A DNA stretch of 64,000 nt from contig JANAVB010005597.1 in NCBI GenBank assembly GCA_029216955.1, positions 48,214,703 to 48,278,702 on the forward strand. Reading direction: 5' to 3'. The stretch is from Iris pallida (taxonomy: Eukaryota > Streptophyta > Magnoliopsida > Asparagales > Iridaceae). Every line of letters begins with the position of its first letter. Position 1 is the stretch's first letter. The position numbers were made by a program, and so were the translations under genes. The notes under the pieces are model-generated. The model had not been told where the DNA came from and searched no databases. It was given only the letters and a program-made list of their open reading frames with translations. This document shows, piece after piece, positions 34,117 through 44,800 of this stretch.

Positions 34117-34748
34117 GAGTGACATCCCACTTGGATGGTCTATTTGTGCGATGCACCCCATATTGTTTGTAATATGTATAAGTTATCCTACTTTGAATTT
34201 GCTATATGTATAAGTCATCCCACTTTGGACGTTTTCCATCAGTTCTTATGGATGGATTCTTCATTTAAAAAAAAATTGACCAAAATAACCATCCTTCCAT
34301 TGTCTTCTTTCCTGACATCACGGCCCCCCCTTCCCCGACGTTCGCCCTAACCCCCCCCCCCCCCCCCTCCCGACCTCGGCCTGCCCCCTCCCCGACCTCC
34401 CGCCCCTCCCCGACCTCGCCCCCTCCCCGAACTCCCCAACCTCGCCCCCCTCCGCCCCCTCCCTGACCACCCCTCCCCCTCCCCGACCTCGCCCCCCTCC
34501 CCCCCCCCCCCCCCCGCGCTCTCCCCTGCTGTCGCCCCTCCCCCGTCCACCACCAGCAGCGGCGGGTGCAGCAGAAGGGAGGGGGGAGGAGGAAGAGAAA
34601 CATTTTCGTCTTTTTTCGTCTTTTTTAAGGGTCAAACACGGCTGACCGTCAAAACTGACGAAAAACGTCAAAAGTGGGACTATTTATACATATAGCAAAC
34701 AATATGGGATGCATCGCACAAATAGACTATCCAAGTGGGATGCCACTC
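34117..34748. mobile_element. Mutator-type MITE with long terminal inverted repeats
   Basis: The left end begins GAGTGACATCCCACTTGGAT and the right end is the complement of GAGTGGCATCCCACTTGGAT. Inverted similarity extends 100 bp or more (through ATTGTTTG and CGTTTTTCGTCAG-like text). The element is flanked by an exact 9-bp duplication AAAAAATTT (34108-34116 and 34749-34757), the Mutator hallmark. The left arm has an internal duplication around CTATATGTATAAGT. The centre (34322-34520) is almost pure C-tracts. No transposase. Confidence 0.8.
34322..34520. repeat. dense C-tract region (G-tracts on minus strand)
   Basis: Runs of 4 to 18 C separated by short spacers (CCCCTCCCCGACC-like), inside the Mutator-type MITE. 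Such composition can form G-quadruplexes on the minus strand and i-motifs on the plus strand. The Gly/Arg-rich minus-strand ORFs here are artefacts. Confidence 0.85.
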
Positions 34749-34864
34749 AAAAAATTTCAAAAAAAAAAAAGGAAATTCTGATTCGGGTGCGGGTCGCGGT
34801 GGGTAACGGGTTTCGGACTTCAGAACTCCCTTTCAGTATCTCCTCTCTCTAATAATCAATACTA

Positions 34865-34991
34865 GGCCTCGTTTGGTTCATGAAATGGAAAGGAAAGAAA
34901 TCAATTTATTGTCGTTTGCTTTCTTTTGAAAAATTGTTCTCTCTATCTATCTTCCTTGCCGATGTTAAGAAGTCTAAAAAAATTAGGAGAT
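34865..34991. mobile_element. MITE, left half (split by copia)
   Basis: Begins GGCCTCGTTTGGTTCATG. The right half at 58326-58449 ends CATGCAACCAAACGTGGCC, its inverted complement with few mismatches. The joined element would be about 250 bp, flanked by CTA/TTA, which suggests a PIF/Harbinger (Tourist-like) MITE. The copia element at 34992-58320 interrupts it with target duplication GAGAT. Confidence 0.7.
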
Positions 34992-35185
34992 TGTTGTAAC
35001 TCATATGGTTTTTCACCTTTCATCTCCTTGTAACCTACATGACCTTTGGCCCTTCATTTCTTCATAACCCCCAACCTCTCTCCCTATATAAAGAGAGGTT
35101 GGGATAGCTTGTAAGATGCACTTATGTGGTTGATAATATACGAAAAAGCTTCGTCTCCGTGTGTTTGAGCTTTTGCCTTACGACA
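34992..35185 (+). repeat. copia 5' LTR
   Basis: TGTTGTAACTCATATGG ... GCCTTACGACA, with a TATA-like CTATATAAAG near 35091. The sequence CGTTATCTGCACGAAG directly after it occupies the primer-binding position. Confidence 0.92.
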
Positions 35186-36126
35186 CGTTATCTGCACGAA
35201 GAAAAAAAAAATTGAAATTTTTTTTTCATGATTGACGAAGAAAATTTAAATGCTAACATTTTTTTGGTAATGATGGATTTGGAGAGCCCCGACGAGCACC
35301 TTAGTGCCATCTGCGCCCTGACAAGCACCTCAGTAGCATTTTTTTCTTTATGTTACTCAGTGAATTATTGTAACAGATGGGTAGTAAAAATTGTATTTTT
35401 TTCTCGCTATTTTTTTGGCGTCGTTTTATTAGACGTCGGAAAAATAGTTGACATTTTTTTTTTGTGCCGCTTGCTTAGGCACCAATTCTTTTTGTGTTGT
35501 TGCCTACTTATGTTGTACGTTTTTTTTTAGCGTAATGGCGTGGAAATTGAAAATTTGTTTTGGCTACATAAACAAATTCTGGCACCGCCAAATTTGGGCC
35601 TCCCAAAAATAATCTTTTTGGTTAATAATTTTTCAAAGGCAACGCTCATTTTGAGCACGCACTAAATTGTCACCTATTTTGCACAGTTTGCAAATAGCGT
35701 GAATTTCTTGAAAAATCTTATTTATTCTTACATTTGACAAAAATTTTACGAAGTCCCTCCGAATAGGCTCACCTATTTGGGTATGATGTCAGAAAGAACT
35801 TGGGGCTTGGTTCTTAAGAGGTCCCCGGTGACCCTCCTCCCTCATTTTCCTGCCTGGTCATATTCACGTAGAGCTACTGAAAGGGGTTGACCGAATATTA
35901 TTTTTTGCTCAATTTGTATTTATAATTATGCATTTTTGCAAGAAACTTATTGACCTCTCTATATCGGTCCGTCGATCGATATAAGATAATTTTTAAACAA
36001 AAATCATTTTTTCAAAACCGTTGTTTTTATTTACGATTGTTTGTTGTTGCTTATACAAACCAAATCCATATAAACCTGTCGTTTTATATGTTGACTGATC
36101 AAGATTTTTTCTCCTGTTGTAGAAAA
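35186..36126 (+). other. copia leader, T-rich
   Basis: About 940 bp of T-rich leader between LTR and gag. A short imperfect repeat (CCCCGACGAGCACCTTAGTG then CCCTGACAAGCACCTCAGTA) lies at about 35286-35335. No protein domain is visible. Confidence 0.6.
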
Positions 36127-37103
36127 ATGTCGATCAAGATTGATTTTTTCATCCTTGAAGCCTCTGGCAAGAACTACTTGGACTGGACGCAAGACATCCA
36201 GAACCATCTAGATGCGCAGGGCCTCTTGGACGTCATCTATAACGAGGAAGAGCGTGAAGTGGAAGTCACTCGCTCAATGAACGCCAAAGCGATGATTCTA
36301 GTCCGCAGGCATTTATCTGACGCCATGAAGGCGGAGTTCATTGAAATCTCCTCGCCGAAGACGCTATGGGACTCTCTGAAAGAGCGCTTCGACCACCAGA
36401 AGACCATATGGCTACCTGAAGCACGCCATGACTGGTTGAACCTGCGCTTCCAAGACTTCAAGAGTGTAACTGATTACAACAATGAAGTCTGCAGGATTCG
36501 ATCACTTCTCCAATAGTGCGGTGAGATATTGTCGACAGTGATCTATTGGAGAAAACATACACCACATTTTCTTCCACTGACAACTTGCTCCAAAAGCAAT
36601 ACCGTCAGTCTAAGTTCACCAAGTTTCCCGAGCTCATCACCCAGCTTTTACTAGACGAGAAGAACAGTCTCATTTTAATGAGAAACAACAATTCTCGTCC
36701 TGCTGGAACAAAGACAATTTCAATGCCTGATGCAAACGCTCTCCGTGGACCAAATCCATGGTGGAAACGAGACAAGGGCCAGTCGTCCCAGCCAAGGAAC
36801 AGATGCGAGTTTAAGTCTCGCCACCCAAAGCGAGGTTCTAACAAGAACCAAGGATCTTTGACTCCTAGGCAGTCTCATGGTAAGAACCAACGGGCCAGTC
36901 GTCCCAAAGCGAGAGTGGAAGGCCAAGCGCCTACTCTCTGCTACAAATGTGGTGCTTATGGTCATATGCAACGGACTTGCAGGGCGACCCTCCAAGAATT
37001 TAATAACTATCACAAGGGGCGCCGGGCCGAAGCAAATCTGGTCAACGAGTGCGAAAATCTAAATTTTGAGACCCTCGATTTTGTAGCAGAAATGGAAGAA
37101 TGA
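36127..37103 (+). pseudogene. copia gag remnant
   Basis: ATG at 36127 (MSIKIDFFILEASGKNYLDW) opens a copia gag of the UBN2 type (HLSDAMKAEFIEISSPKTLW; WLPEARHDWLNLRFQDF). A stop at 36514-36516 and a frame change follow. The gag resumes in another frame (EKTYTTFSST, about 36549) and ends with a CCHC zinc knuckle, CYKCGAYGHMQRTC (about 36940-36981). It would package element RNA in particles. Confidence 0.85.
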
Positions 37104-37212
37104 ATCTCCATTTTCTCTCTATATTTGATTTAAGTCATGAAACTTTTGGTGGTTTGTATTTTCTGTTTTCTCGATAAATTAAAGTTCTATTTCGAGCACT
37201 TTCCTCAAACGT

Positions 37213-39171
37213 GTGACAAACTTTAATTTTTTTTTTTTACTTATAGGCATAGATCACGGGGCAGTGGATTGTCTGGTTGATAGTGGAACGACTCACACTA
37301 TCTTGAGAGATAAATCATACTTTATCTCCTATACGCCTAAAGTAACCTCAGTGACAACCATTTCGGGACCCTCAACCCTTGTTCAAGGTTTTGGCAAAGC
37401 CCGTTTTTTGTTGTCCAATGGTACTCCCGTTGAAGTATCAGAGGCCTTATATTCTCCAAGGTCCAGTCGTACCTTACTGAGTTTTAAGGATATTCGAGAA
37501 AACGGATTTCATGTTGAAACTGCTCGAGAACATGGCTTCAAGTATCTTTTCATTACCTCCACTCAGTACGGCCAAAAGCGTATCATGGAGAAGTTGAAAA
37601 GTCTTTCAAGTGGTTTGTATCTCACTACGATACAACACATCGAGAGTAATCTCATCATTCGCCGAGCGCCAGTTGATGAGAGGACTTTTATGCTATGGCA
37701 TGACCGGCTGGGTCATCCGGGTCAAAATACGATGCTTCGCACTATGAATGCATCACATGGGCATCCTCTTGGAGGAAAAAATTTTGTTATAAATCCGAAA
37801 AGCCTATGCCAAGCTTGCTCGATTGGGAAGACGAATCTCAAGCCACTCCATGTGAAACCTACGAGATTGGTTTCCCAATTCCTTGAGAGAATTCATGGAG
37901 ATATTTGTGGACCAATCCAACCAACATGCGGACCATTTAAATACTTCATGGTTTTGGTTGATGCATCGACTAGATGGTCACACGTAGTGTTGTTGTCCAC
38001 CCGAAACGCAGCGTTTCCTAAACTCCTTGCCCAGATCATTAAGTTAAGGGCTCACCATCCGGATTATCCGATAAAGTCTATTAGACTTGATAATGCCGCG
38101 GAGTTTACATCGAAGACTTTCGATGACTATTGCATGACTTTGGGAATAAATCTTGAACATCATGTTGCGTATGTTCATACCCAAAATGGCCTAGCAGAAG
38201 CTTTTATAAAGCAACTGCAAGTGATAGCGCGGACCTTGGTTATGCGCACCAAACTCCCACTATCTGCATAGGGATATGCAATTTTGCACGCTGCAAATTT
38301 GGTCCGTCCGAGGCCCATGGCCACCCAACCACTTTCTGCGTACCAGCTGGTTACTGGATGTGAGCCTGACATCTCACATTTACGCGTGTTTGGGTGCCTA
38401 GTCAATGTTCCAATTGAGCCGATAAGGCGTTCAAAATTTGGACCTCAGAAGCGACGGGGAATATATGTCGGTTATAATTCTCCGTCCACCATTCGCTATT
38501 TAGAGCCCTTGACAGGCGATCTCTTTACCGTGAGACACGCGGATTGTGACTTTGATGAGGCAATCTTCCCATCGTTAGGGGGAGAAATGTACGCTAACGT
38601 TGATGAGAAATGACGTGAATTAGCGTGACATGTGCCCGTTGTTGCACATCATGATCCCCCCTCTGCACATAGTGATAAAGAAGTGCAGAGGATTCTAGGT
38701 CTGCAAGATATTGCAAATCAAATGCCAGACGCATTTAGCGACCTAGCAAAAGTCACGAGATCAATTATACCTGCTGCAAATGTGCCTGCAAGGATAGACG
38801 TCCCTGAGAGACGCCATGTTCCTGTGAAACATGTTGCTCCGGTCGAACCCGCCGAGCAAAGGACGCTGCCATCGGCCGTACAGTCCGTCGCTATTCCCAA
38901 GAAGAAGAGAAGACCGGTTGGTTCCAAAGATGTTCTGCCCCGGAAGAGGAGAAATCTTGTTAAAAATGTTTTGCCACATGAGATCATTAAGGATCACGGC
39001 GATGTATTAGAAGAGCGCGTTCCAAATGAAACGCCTATTCCTAATCATGCCGATAACCTCGAAATATCCGTCGAGTATGCTAGCTTAGACGATATTTTGA
39101 AGCGAAACGAAACTGTCATCGATGATGTGTTCATATACTCAGTGGCCACTGACATTATGAAGAATGATGAC
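37213..39171 (+). pseudogene. copia pol N-terminal part: protease and integrase
   Basis: The frame resumes after the gag stop. Protease has DSGTTHTIL (about 37279-37305). The pre-integrase zinc region shows LWHDRLGHPGQ (about 37693-37725) and CQACSIGK. The integrase core has DICGPIQP (about 37900), VDASTRW and RLDNAAEFTS (about 38087-38116). Stops at 38269-38271 (TGG to TAG), 38611-38613 (CGA to TGA) and 38626-38628 (TGG to TGA) lie in the same frame. The frame runs to the Ogre-like insertion point at 39171. Confidence 0.88.
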
Positions 39172-40101
39172 TGTAAGTCCTAAAAAATCAAGTTGCACAC
39201 ATCAACAAAGTCATGAAGATCAAGAAATGAATCTTTCAAATAAACTACGCAGACATCAGATTGCGCAGTATACAGATTGCGTATACTAGATTGCGCACAC
39301 TACCAAGCGCGCAGGCTGACGTGGCAAATCATCATCATTACCTGACACAAATCAAATCTTCTGACAGCTGACAGCGCGGAGAACGAGGCGACCGTTCGTT
39401 TAATCATGCAGCACGGCGCTCGAGGACAGCTGGCAGCGCAATCCATGTTAGCGTAATCCATGTTGGCGCAATCCATTCCTGCGCAGTCCAAGTCTGCGCA
39501 ATCCAAAGCCAGCGCAATTCAGGTTGCGCGTTCTATCAACATAAATGACAAAATGCACGTGGCATTCATGCCATCATTTGTTCATTACGTAGCAACCGTC
39601 TATACACGATCATGCGTATTTCAATCAAATGATGCCATGTGTCTAAGACAGTTGGCCCATGATCCAGCAACTGCCTGCGCAGTCTACTGTTGCGCAATCC
39701 AATTGCTGCGCAATCCATCATGCGCAGTCCAGAATAACTAAAAGTTAGTTATTTTTCAGAACTCTATAAATAGAGTTTCAAGTCTCCATTCAAGGGGATC
39801 AAGGATCAGAGATCAGATCATAGAGAGATCAGACTTTAAAGTTCAGAGAGTCCAGGAGTTCTTGTCCAAGTGCTGCTGCATTCTTCCGAGGCTTTTGCCT
39901 TCAATTTCTGAGGCTTTTTGCCTTCAATTCCAGAGTTGTCTTCAACTTCAGAGGCTATCGTCTTCAAAGTTCACATCGTCCAAGGGATAAAGTAATCGTC
40001 TTCTAGATTGGATTCCTACAATTGTACTTTCCCAGAATTTAAATTGTAATCTTTTACAAAGTTTGTATCAATAAAGTTCAACACTTTTGTTTTTGCAAAC
40101 A
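39172..40101 (+). repeat. Ogre-like 5' LTR
   Basis: 930 bp, TGTAAGTCCTAAAAAATC ... TTTTTGCAAACA. U3 holds eight copies of the palindrome TGCGCA, mostly in the phrases TGCGCAATCC and TGCGCAGTCC. A TATA box TATAAATA lies at 39765-39772 and an AATAAA at 40070-40075. Confidence 0.93.
39765..39772 (+). promoter_or_regulatory. LTR TATA box
   Basis: TATAAATA in the near-palindrome ACTCTATAAATAGAGT. The copy in the 3' LTR is at 55580-55587. Confidence 0.8.
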
Positions 40102-40103
40102 AA

Positions 40104-40122
40104 ATGGCGACTCTGCTGGGGA
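40104..40122 (+). other. Ogre-like primer-binding site, overlapping an ATG
   Basis: TGGCGACTCTGCTGGGGAC (from 40105), four bases after the LTR, resembles the tRNA-Arg-type primer site reported for Ogre elements. The T and G of its first TGG are also the end of the ATG at 40104-40106 that opens ORF1, so the first codons (MATLLGT) are read through the primer site. Confidence 0.75.
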
Positions 40123-41048
40123 CGACTTTCTCCTCCGACGAGGAAGTAGCAACTCAATGTGACGTAGCGTCTATCGGAAAGACGCAGAAGACACTGGTTG
40201 TGAAGATCAACTAGACAGCCTATGAGGCTATGATCAACTCTAAGACCACTCCTCGCACTGCATCCACTCCTGCTACGAGCAAAGTGCGCCCAGTGTGGGT
40301 CCCAAAGTCTGCTGCGCAATCCAATGTCTCTGCCAGCAAGACTCCTGCGCAGTCCAAGGTTTCTGTCACCAAGCCTGCTGCACAACCTGTCTCTGCTACT
40401 GCTGCGCAATCTGCTGTTGCCAGTACACAGAAGACTTCATATGCTGCCTTAGCCAAGTACAAGACTCCTATGCCTCTGGCGCAGTTGGCTGCCAATCTGT
40501 CTGCACAAACCAATGCTCCAGCAACTAGAGTCCACCCTAGGCACTCTGTGATAAGAACTCCTGATGCGCAAACCACAATCTCTGTGGACAGAACCAGTGC
40601 GCCATCCATTCATGCGCAAACTGCTCCTGCGTAATCCAAGAGTGACAGCCTTTTGGCTAAACTCTCTTCTTCTCATAACAAGGGAAAAGGCTCTGCTCCT
40701 CTTCCCAAACACACTGTTGCTACGAAGCAATCCACTGGGGGTAGTCCTTTGGCTATTCCTCTTCCTCTTCAAAACAAAAGAAAATGTCCGTTGGTCTTTT
40801 CTCAAACTTTCTTGTCTCATGACTTGGGAGACAATAGAGGAAAACGCTCTTTAGCTAACCCTTCTTCACAAAACAAAGGAAAAGACCCTTTGGTCTTTTC
40901 TCAATCTTCTTCGGTTTTTACCGAAGAAGATCAATCTGAACGTGCCTCGGCACCAATCAGTACTAGAACTCTTTCAAACAAGGATTCTTCTTTCCTTTAT
41001 GACAAAAAAACTTGTACTGACCAAAGAGGTATTATGCCTACCCCGTAG
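40104..41048 (+). pseudogene. Ogre-like ORF1, first part
   Basis: The frame opens MATLLGTTFSSDEEVATQ, is stopped at 40212-40214 (TAG) and 40632-40634 (TAA, explicable as CAA to TAA at a TGCGCAATCC site), and ends at 41048. The protein is low-complexity, rich in Ala, Gln, Ser and Thr because TGCGCAATCC-type words are translated as AQS. Then come Ser/Lys/Arg stretches (QNKRKCPLVFSQTF and QNKGKDPLVFSQSS, a repeated phrase). Ogre elements carry an ORF of unknown function at this place. Confidence 0.65.
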
Positions 41049-41101
41049 CAGAATTCCAGGACCTCCCAACTCTCAAGATTTTCCGTTCCAGACAGGGAAA
41101 A

Positions 41102-41800
41102 TTGCTGGTGTCTCAAACAGAAGCCCCTGGGGGTGAGTTTGCTGATTTAAGAACATATCTCAAACGTAAGCAACCAATGCCGAAGATCAAACACCAAAGA
41201 CAAACTTCCAGGGTTAAAAATCCTGACACTTATGCCAATGAAGTGAGCACTTCCCTATATACTCAAGGGACAAAATATTTGAAGAATCGGAATCATGTTC
41301 TGAACATTATCAAAGAACAGATCCCTCAGAGTTTTTCTCGTCCTGCTGTTGTTCCCGATCTCCGAGAACATCTTAGACAAAAGCGGGATACTATCTCCAC
41401 ACCTCCAGTTCAACCATCTGATCATCATTGCAACCACAAAGTCATCATCCAATGTTGTTGTCAAACAACAAAACGATCTGTCTTCGATCGTCTGACTTTT
41501 GCTAAATCTGAAGCTATGTCAGAAGAAGATGAAGTCTTGTATGCTTCTGTTAACATGACTTCCCGAGACACTGGGGGTAGAAGATGCTCCAAGCATGGCA
41601 AGCCTCGCAAGCCAAGCCAGCGGTATTTAGAATTACTCCAAGAATCTTCTGAAGGAGTGTTTCGACATACCCGGTCCCGAAGCCGAGACACAATCGGTCA
41701 AAGGAATCTTCTTCAAGGTCCTTCGGGTCATCTTCCTACTTCTCAGTCAGGAGAGGACTCTTACTCCGACTATGATGCATACAGCGAAAGCTCTGAATAG
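41102..41800 (+). CDS. Ogre-like ORF1, second part / gag leader
   Basis: An open frame in phase with the following gag-pol and separated from it by one TAG at 41798-41800. It contains a basic region (RTYLKRKQPMPKIKHQRQ), a Cys/His-rich patch (HHCNHKVIIQCCCQ) with the phrase KRSVFDRLTF, and a Ser/Asp/Tyr-rich acidic end. It has no ATG of its own (opens at TTG), so it is probably the tail of ORF1 after a frameshift near 41050-41100, or is reached by readthrough. Function unknown. Confidence 0.55.
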   Translation: MLVSQTEAPGGEFADLRTYLKRKQPMPKIKHQRQTSRVKNPDTYANEVSTSLYTQGTKYLKNRNHVLNIIKEQIPQSFSRPAVVPDLREHLRQKRDTISTPPVQPSDHHCNHKVIIQCCCQTTKRSVFDRLTFAKSEAMSEEDEVLYASVNMTSRDTGGRRCSKHGKPRKPSQRYLELLQESSEGVFRHTRSRSRDTIGQRNLLQGPSGHLPTSQSGEDSYSDYDAYSESSE

Positions 41801-41803
41801 ACA

Positions 41804-44800
41804 GTGTCTTCCACTATACCAAAAGAAGTGACAGCTTATGTTGTCAATGAAGATCCAGATGCTTCAACTTCTGCAAATCAGGAACAGCGAATCGCTGTAC
41901 TAGAAGACAAGCTAAAAACTATGGCTGAAATGGTTGCTAGTATGCATTCTATTATAGTGGCACAACATGCCACACCACCGACTATATCTACTGCTGTAAA
42001 TCTAGAGATCATAGCATCTTCAGTACCTGCCAATACTGGACTGGGGGTAGTGTCTCCTCAAATGCCTCATGTACAAGTACAAGTTCAAACTACACCTAGT
42101 CAATCAGGAGCTGGGGGTAGTGCTTACAATGTTGTTCCTCCTCCTACCACTCTAACTCAACCTGCTCCTTCTTCGTCATATGAAGACGCCAATGAAGCTG
42201 TCAAACTCTTGCAAACCCAGTTCGAAGCTTTCAAAGAGAAAGATAACTTGCAAAGATTGGGGATCAAGCAGCCCTATCCAGTTGAATGGAAAGAAGTCCC
42301 GTTCCCACCAAAGTACAAGATTCCAACGATCTTTTTGTTTGACGGCAGTACTTCTCCTAGTCAGTTCATCAATCATTTTGAGGTAATGACCGTTCAACTC
42401 CAGCCAAATGACGCTCTTCTTACCAGAGTGTTCGTCGGCTGTTTAGCCGGCGTAGCATATGACTGGTACAGAAGTTTGCCCGATGGTTGTATCACTTCCT
42501 TCTCAGGTCTCAAGCAAATCTTCCTAGAACGGTTCTATGAAGGATTCAACGACATGACTATGTCGCCTCTCAACAAAATCAAACAGAAACACAATGAAAC
42601 TGCTGAGAGTTTTATCGAACGGTTCCACCGTGAAGCCTTGAAGATGCCTCCCGGAACTCCAGCTGCTGTCACTATTGATACTTGTAAGGCAAATCTTTTG
42701 CCTATCATCAGTATGTGGACAGGATCTACCCAGTTCCAAGATTGGCCTTCATTCATTGTCAACGCCAAAGCTGCGGAAGTGAGTGCTGAGAAATTCAAAC
42801 AATTGGGGGTACAAATGTCTAACCCCGACCGAAATGAACACCAAACATCAGGTGGTGGTAACCGCCAGAACAACCGCAAAGCAAAAGAGACTTTGAACAT
42901 CAATCTTAACAAAAATAAAGAATCTTTGGCTGTCAATGTGGCTCCGCCTACATCCACTTCTACTCCTTCTGCACCTCCACCGAGAGAACCTCGTCCGAAA
43001 GTAGAATATTCCTTCGACGAGAATGACACTGCAAGCATCTTTGATTGCTTACTCAAAAGCAATAAGATTCAACTCCCAGACCCAAAGAAACCTGATGAAG
43101 TCGGTAAGACAGATCATCCTAAATATTGTATCGACCACAGGTTCATTGGACACCCTACTCGAGCATGCTACGTGCTCAAGGGCAAAATTCAAGAGCTTGT
43201 CAATGCTGGTGTCGTCACTCTGCAGCAAGACGAGAAGACTGTTACTGCGAATATGGTTTCAGTCCAGTTTGGTGACTTTTCTCCGCAGATGGTACAGCAC
43301 GGTGTCATTCCTATTCCCAAAGCTACTCTTGAGATTGAGAATCTCCCGCCTCCACCAAGTGAAGGTCTTGTTCCCTTGTCTCTTGACAACGGCGAAATTA
43401 TGTGGATTTATCCCAATCTTGCTCCGGAGTTTGAAGTGCCCTCTTCTTCCAAGAAGAAAGGTCGTTCTAAAGGCAAGACGAAGACTTGCAACATGGTGTC
43501 TTTTGACCCCATAGTTGACGAAGAAATTCTGCTAGGCACCAGATCAGGGAAAGCTTACTTGAAGGAGTATCCTGATACTCAAGAGAATCCTGCCTCTTCT
43601 TCTGAACCTGTTTCAGTACAATCTACTTCCTCTGAAGAGATTCCTTCCACATCCTCACCAGTTGTAGTGCCTATTCCTTCCAAGCCGGTGGTTGCTGACA
43701 AAGGCAAGCAACAAGTCCGCTTTGACAAACCTCTGAAGAAATCATCTCCTACAAGACTTGAAAAGCCGTACAATTTTGATATATTGGCTCAACTAGCCAA
43801 TACACCAGCTAGGCTATCAATCTTCGAACTCTTGCGCCTTTTCAAAGAGACTCGAGAAACTTTAAATGAAGCACTGATGCAGGCTGAATCTTGTTTAACT
43901 CTCCTCAAAAAGTCGGAATCAGAACCGGTCTCTTGCCGTCATTGTCATAGCATATTAGAGTTGATTCCAAACATCACTTTCACTCAGGATGATATGCTGC
44001 TGGAGGATAATAGACATGATCGTCCTCTCTACTATACAGGGTATGTCGATTCGATGAAAGTCGATCGTATCCTGATAGATCCAGGGTCTGCTCTCAGCAT
44101 CATGCCAAAGACGATGCTAGACGCATTGAAGATACCAGTGCATAGTCTTTCAAGCACAATCACCACTATCTTGGGATTCAACCAAAGAAGGAGTGAACCT
44201 TTGGGCAAGATCCGCTTAAAACTCCAAATAGGCAATCTTCGCACAAAGGTGACCTTTTATATCATCGACAATCATGGTTGTTCTTACAACGCTCTCCTGG
44301 GAAAACCCTTCCTCCATGAACATAATGTTGTTCCATCAACTCTTCATCAATGCTTTAAATATGTTGATGACAAAGGAGAAGTTCACAAAGAAGTTGCAGA
44401 CCTTTATCCTTTTAAGGGTGTCGAAGCATACTGCAATGACGCTCGTATGTATAAAGAAGAGTTCATGAAGGTGGTACTGGCCATGGATACTGAAGAAAAC
44501 CAAGAAGCAGTGCCCAAAGACACTCTTATTATACCTGTCAAAGGACGTGTTTCTCATCCTCAGTCTTCTAAACCACTGTCTATTCACTTGCCAGTTCAGA
44601 AGAAATCGGTTGATGGCGATCAAAATAAAAGGGAGCTCACCTCTTCTGAGCCACTTGTTATCGACTTACGTCGTAACAAGGACAAAAAGCAGCTCACTTC
44701 TTCTGAGCCACTTGTTGTTGATTTAATTCACAACAAGGAAAAAAGGGAGCTCACCTCCTCTGAGCCACTTGTTATTGACCTCCGTCGTAACAAGTCTCCT

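Noticed and set aside
34265..34671. Overlapping Gly/Arg-rich minus-strand ORFs
   Set aside because: Artefact of C-tracts inside the Mutator-type MITE.
39460..39741. ORFs rich in AQS/DCA repeats within the Ogre-like LTR
   Set aside because: Translation of the TGCGCAATCC-type repeats; non-coding LTR.
42535..43062. Minus-strand ORF opposite Ogre-like gag
   Set aside because: Shadow frame; unlike the antisense genes at 49-55 kb it has no TATA box, poly(A) signal or separate coding region.
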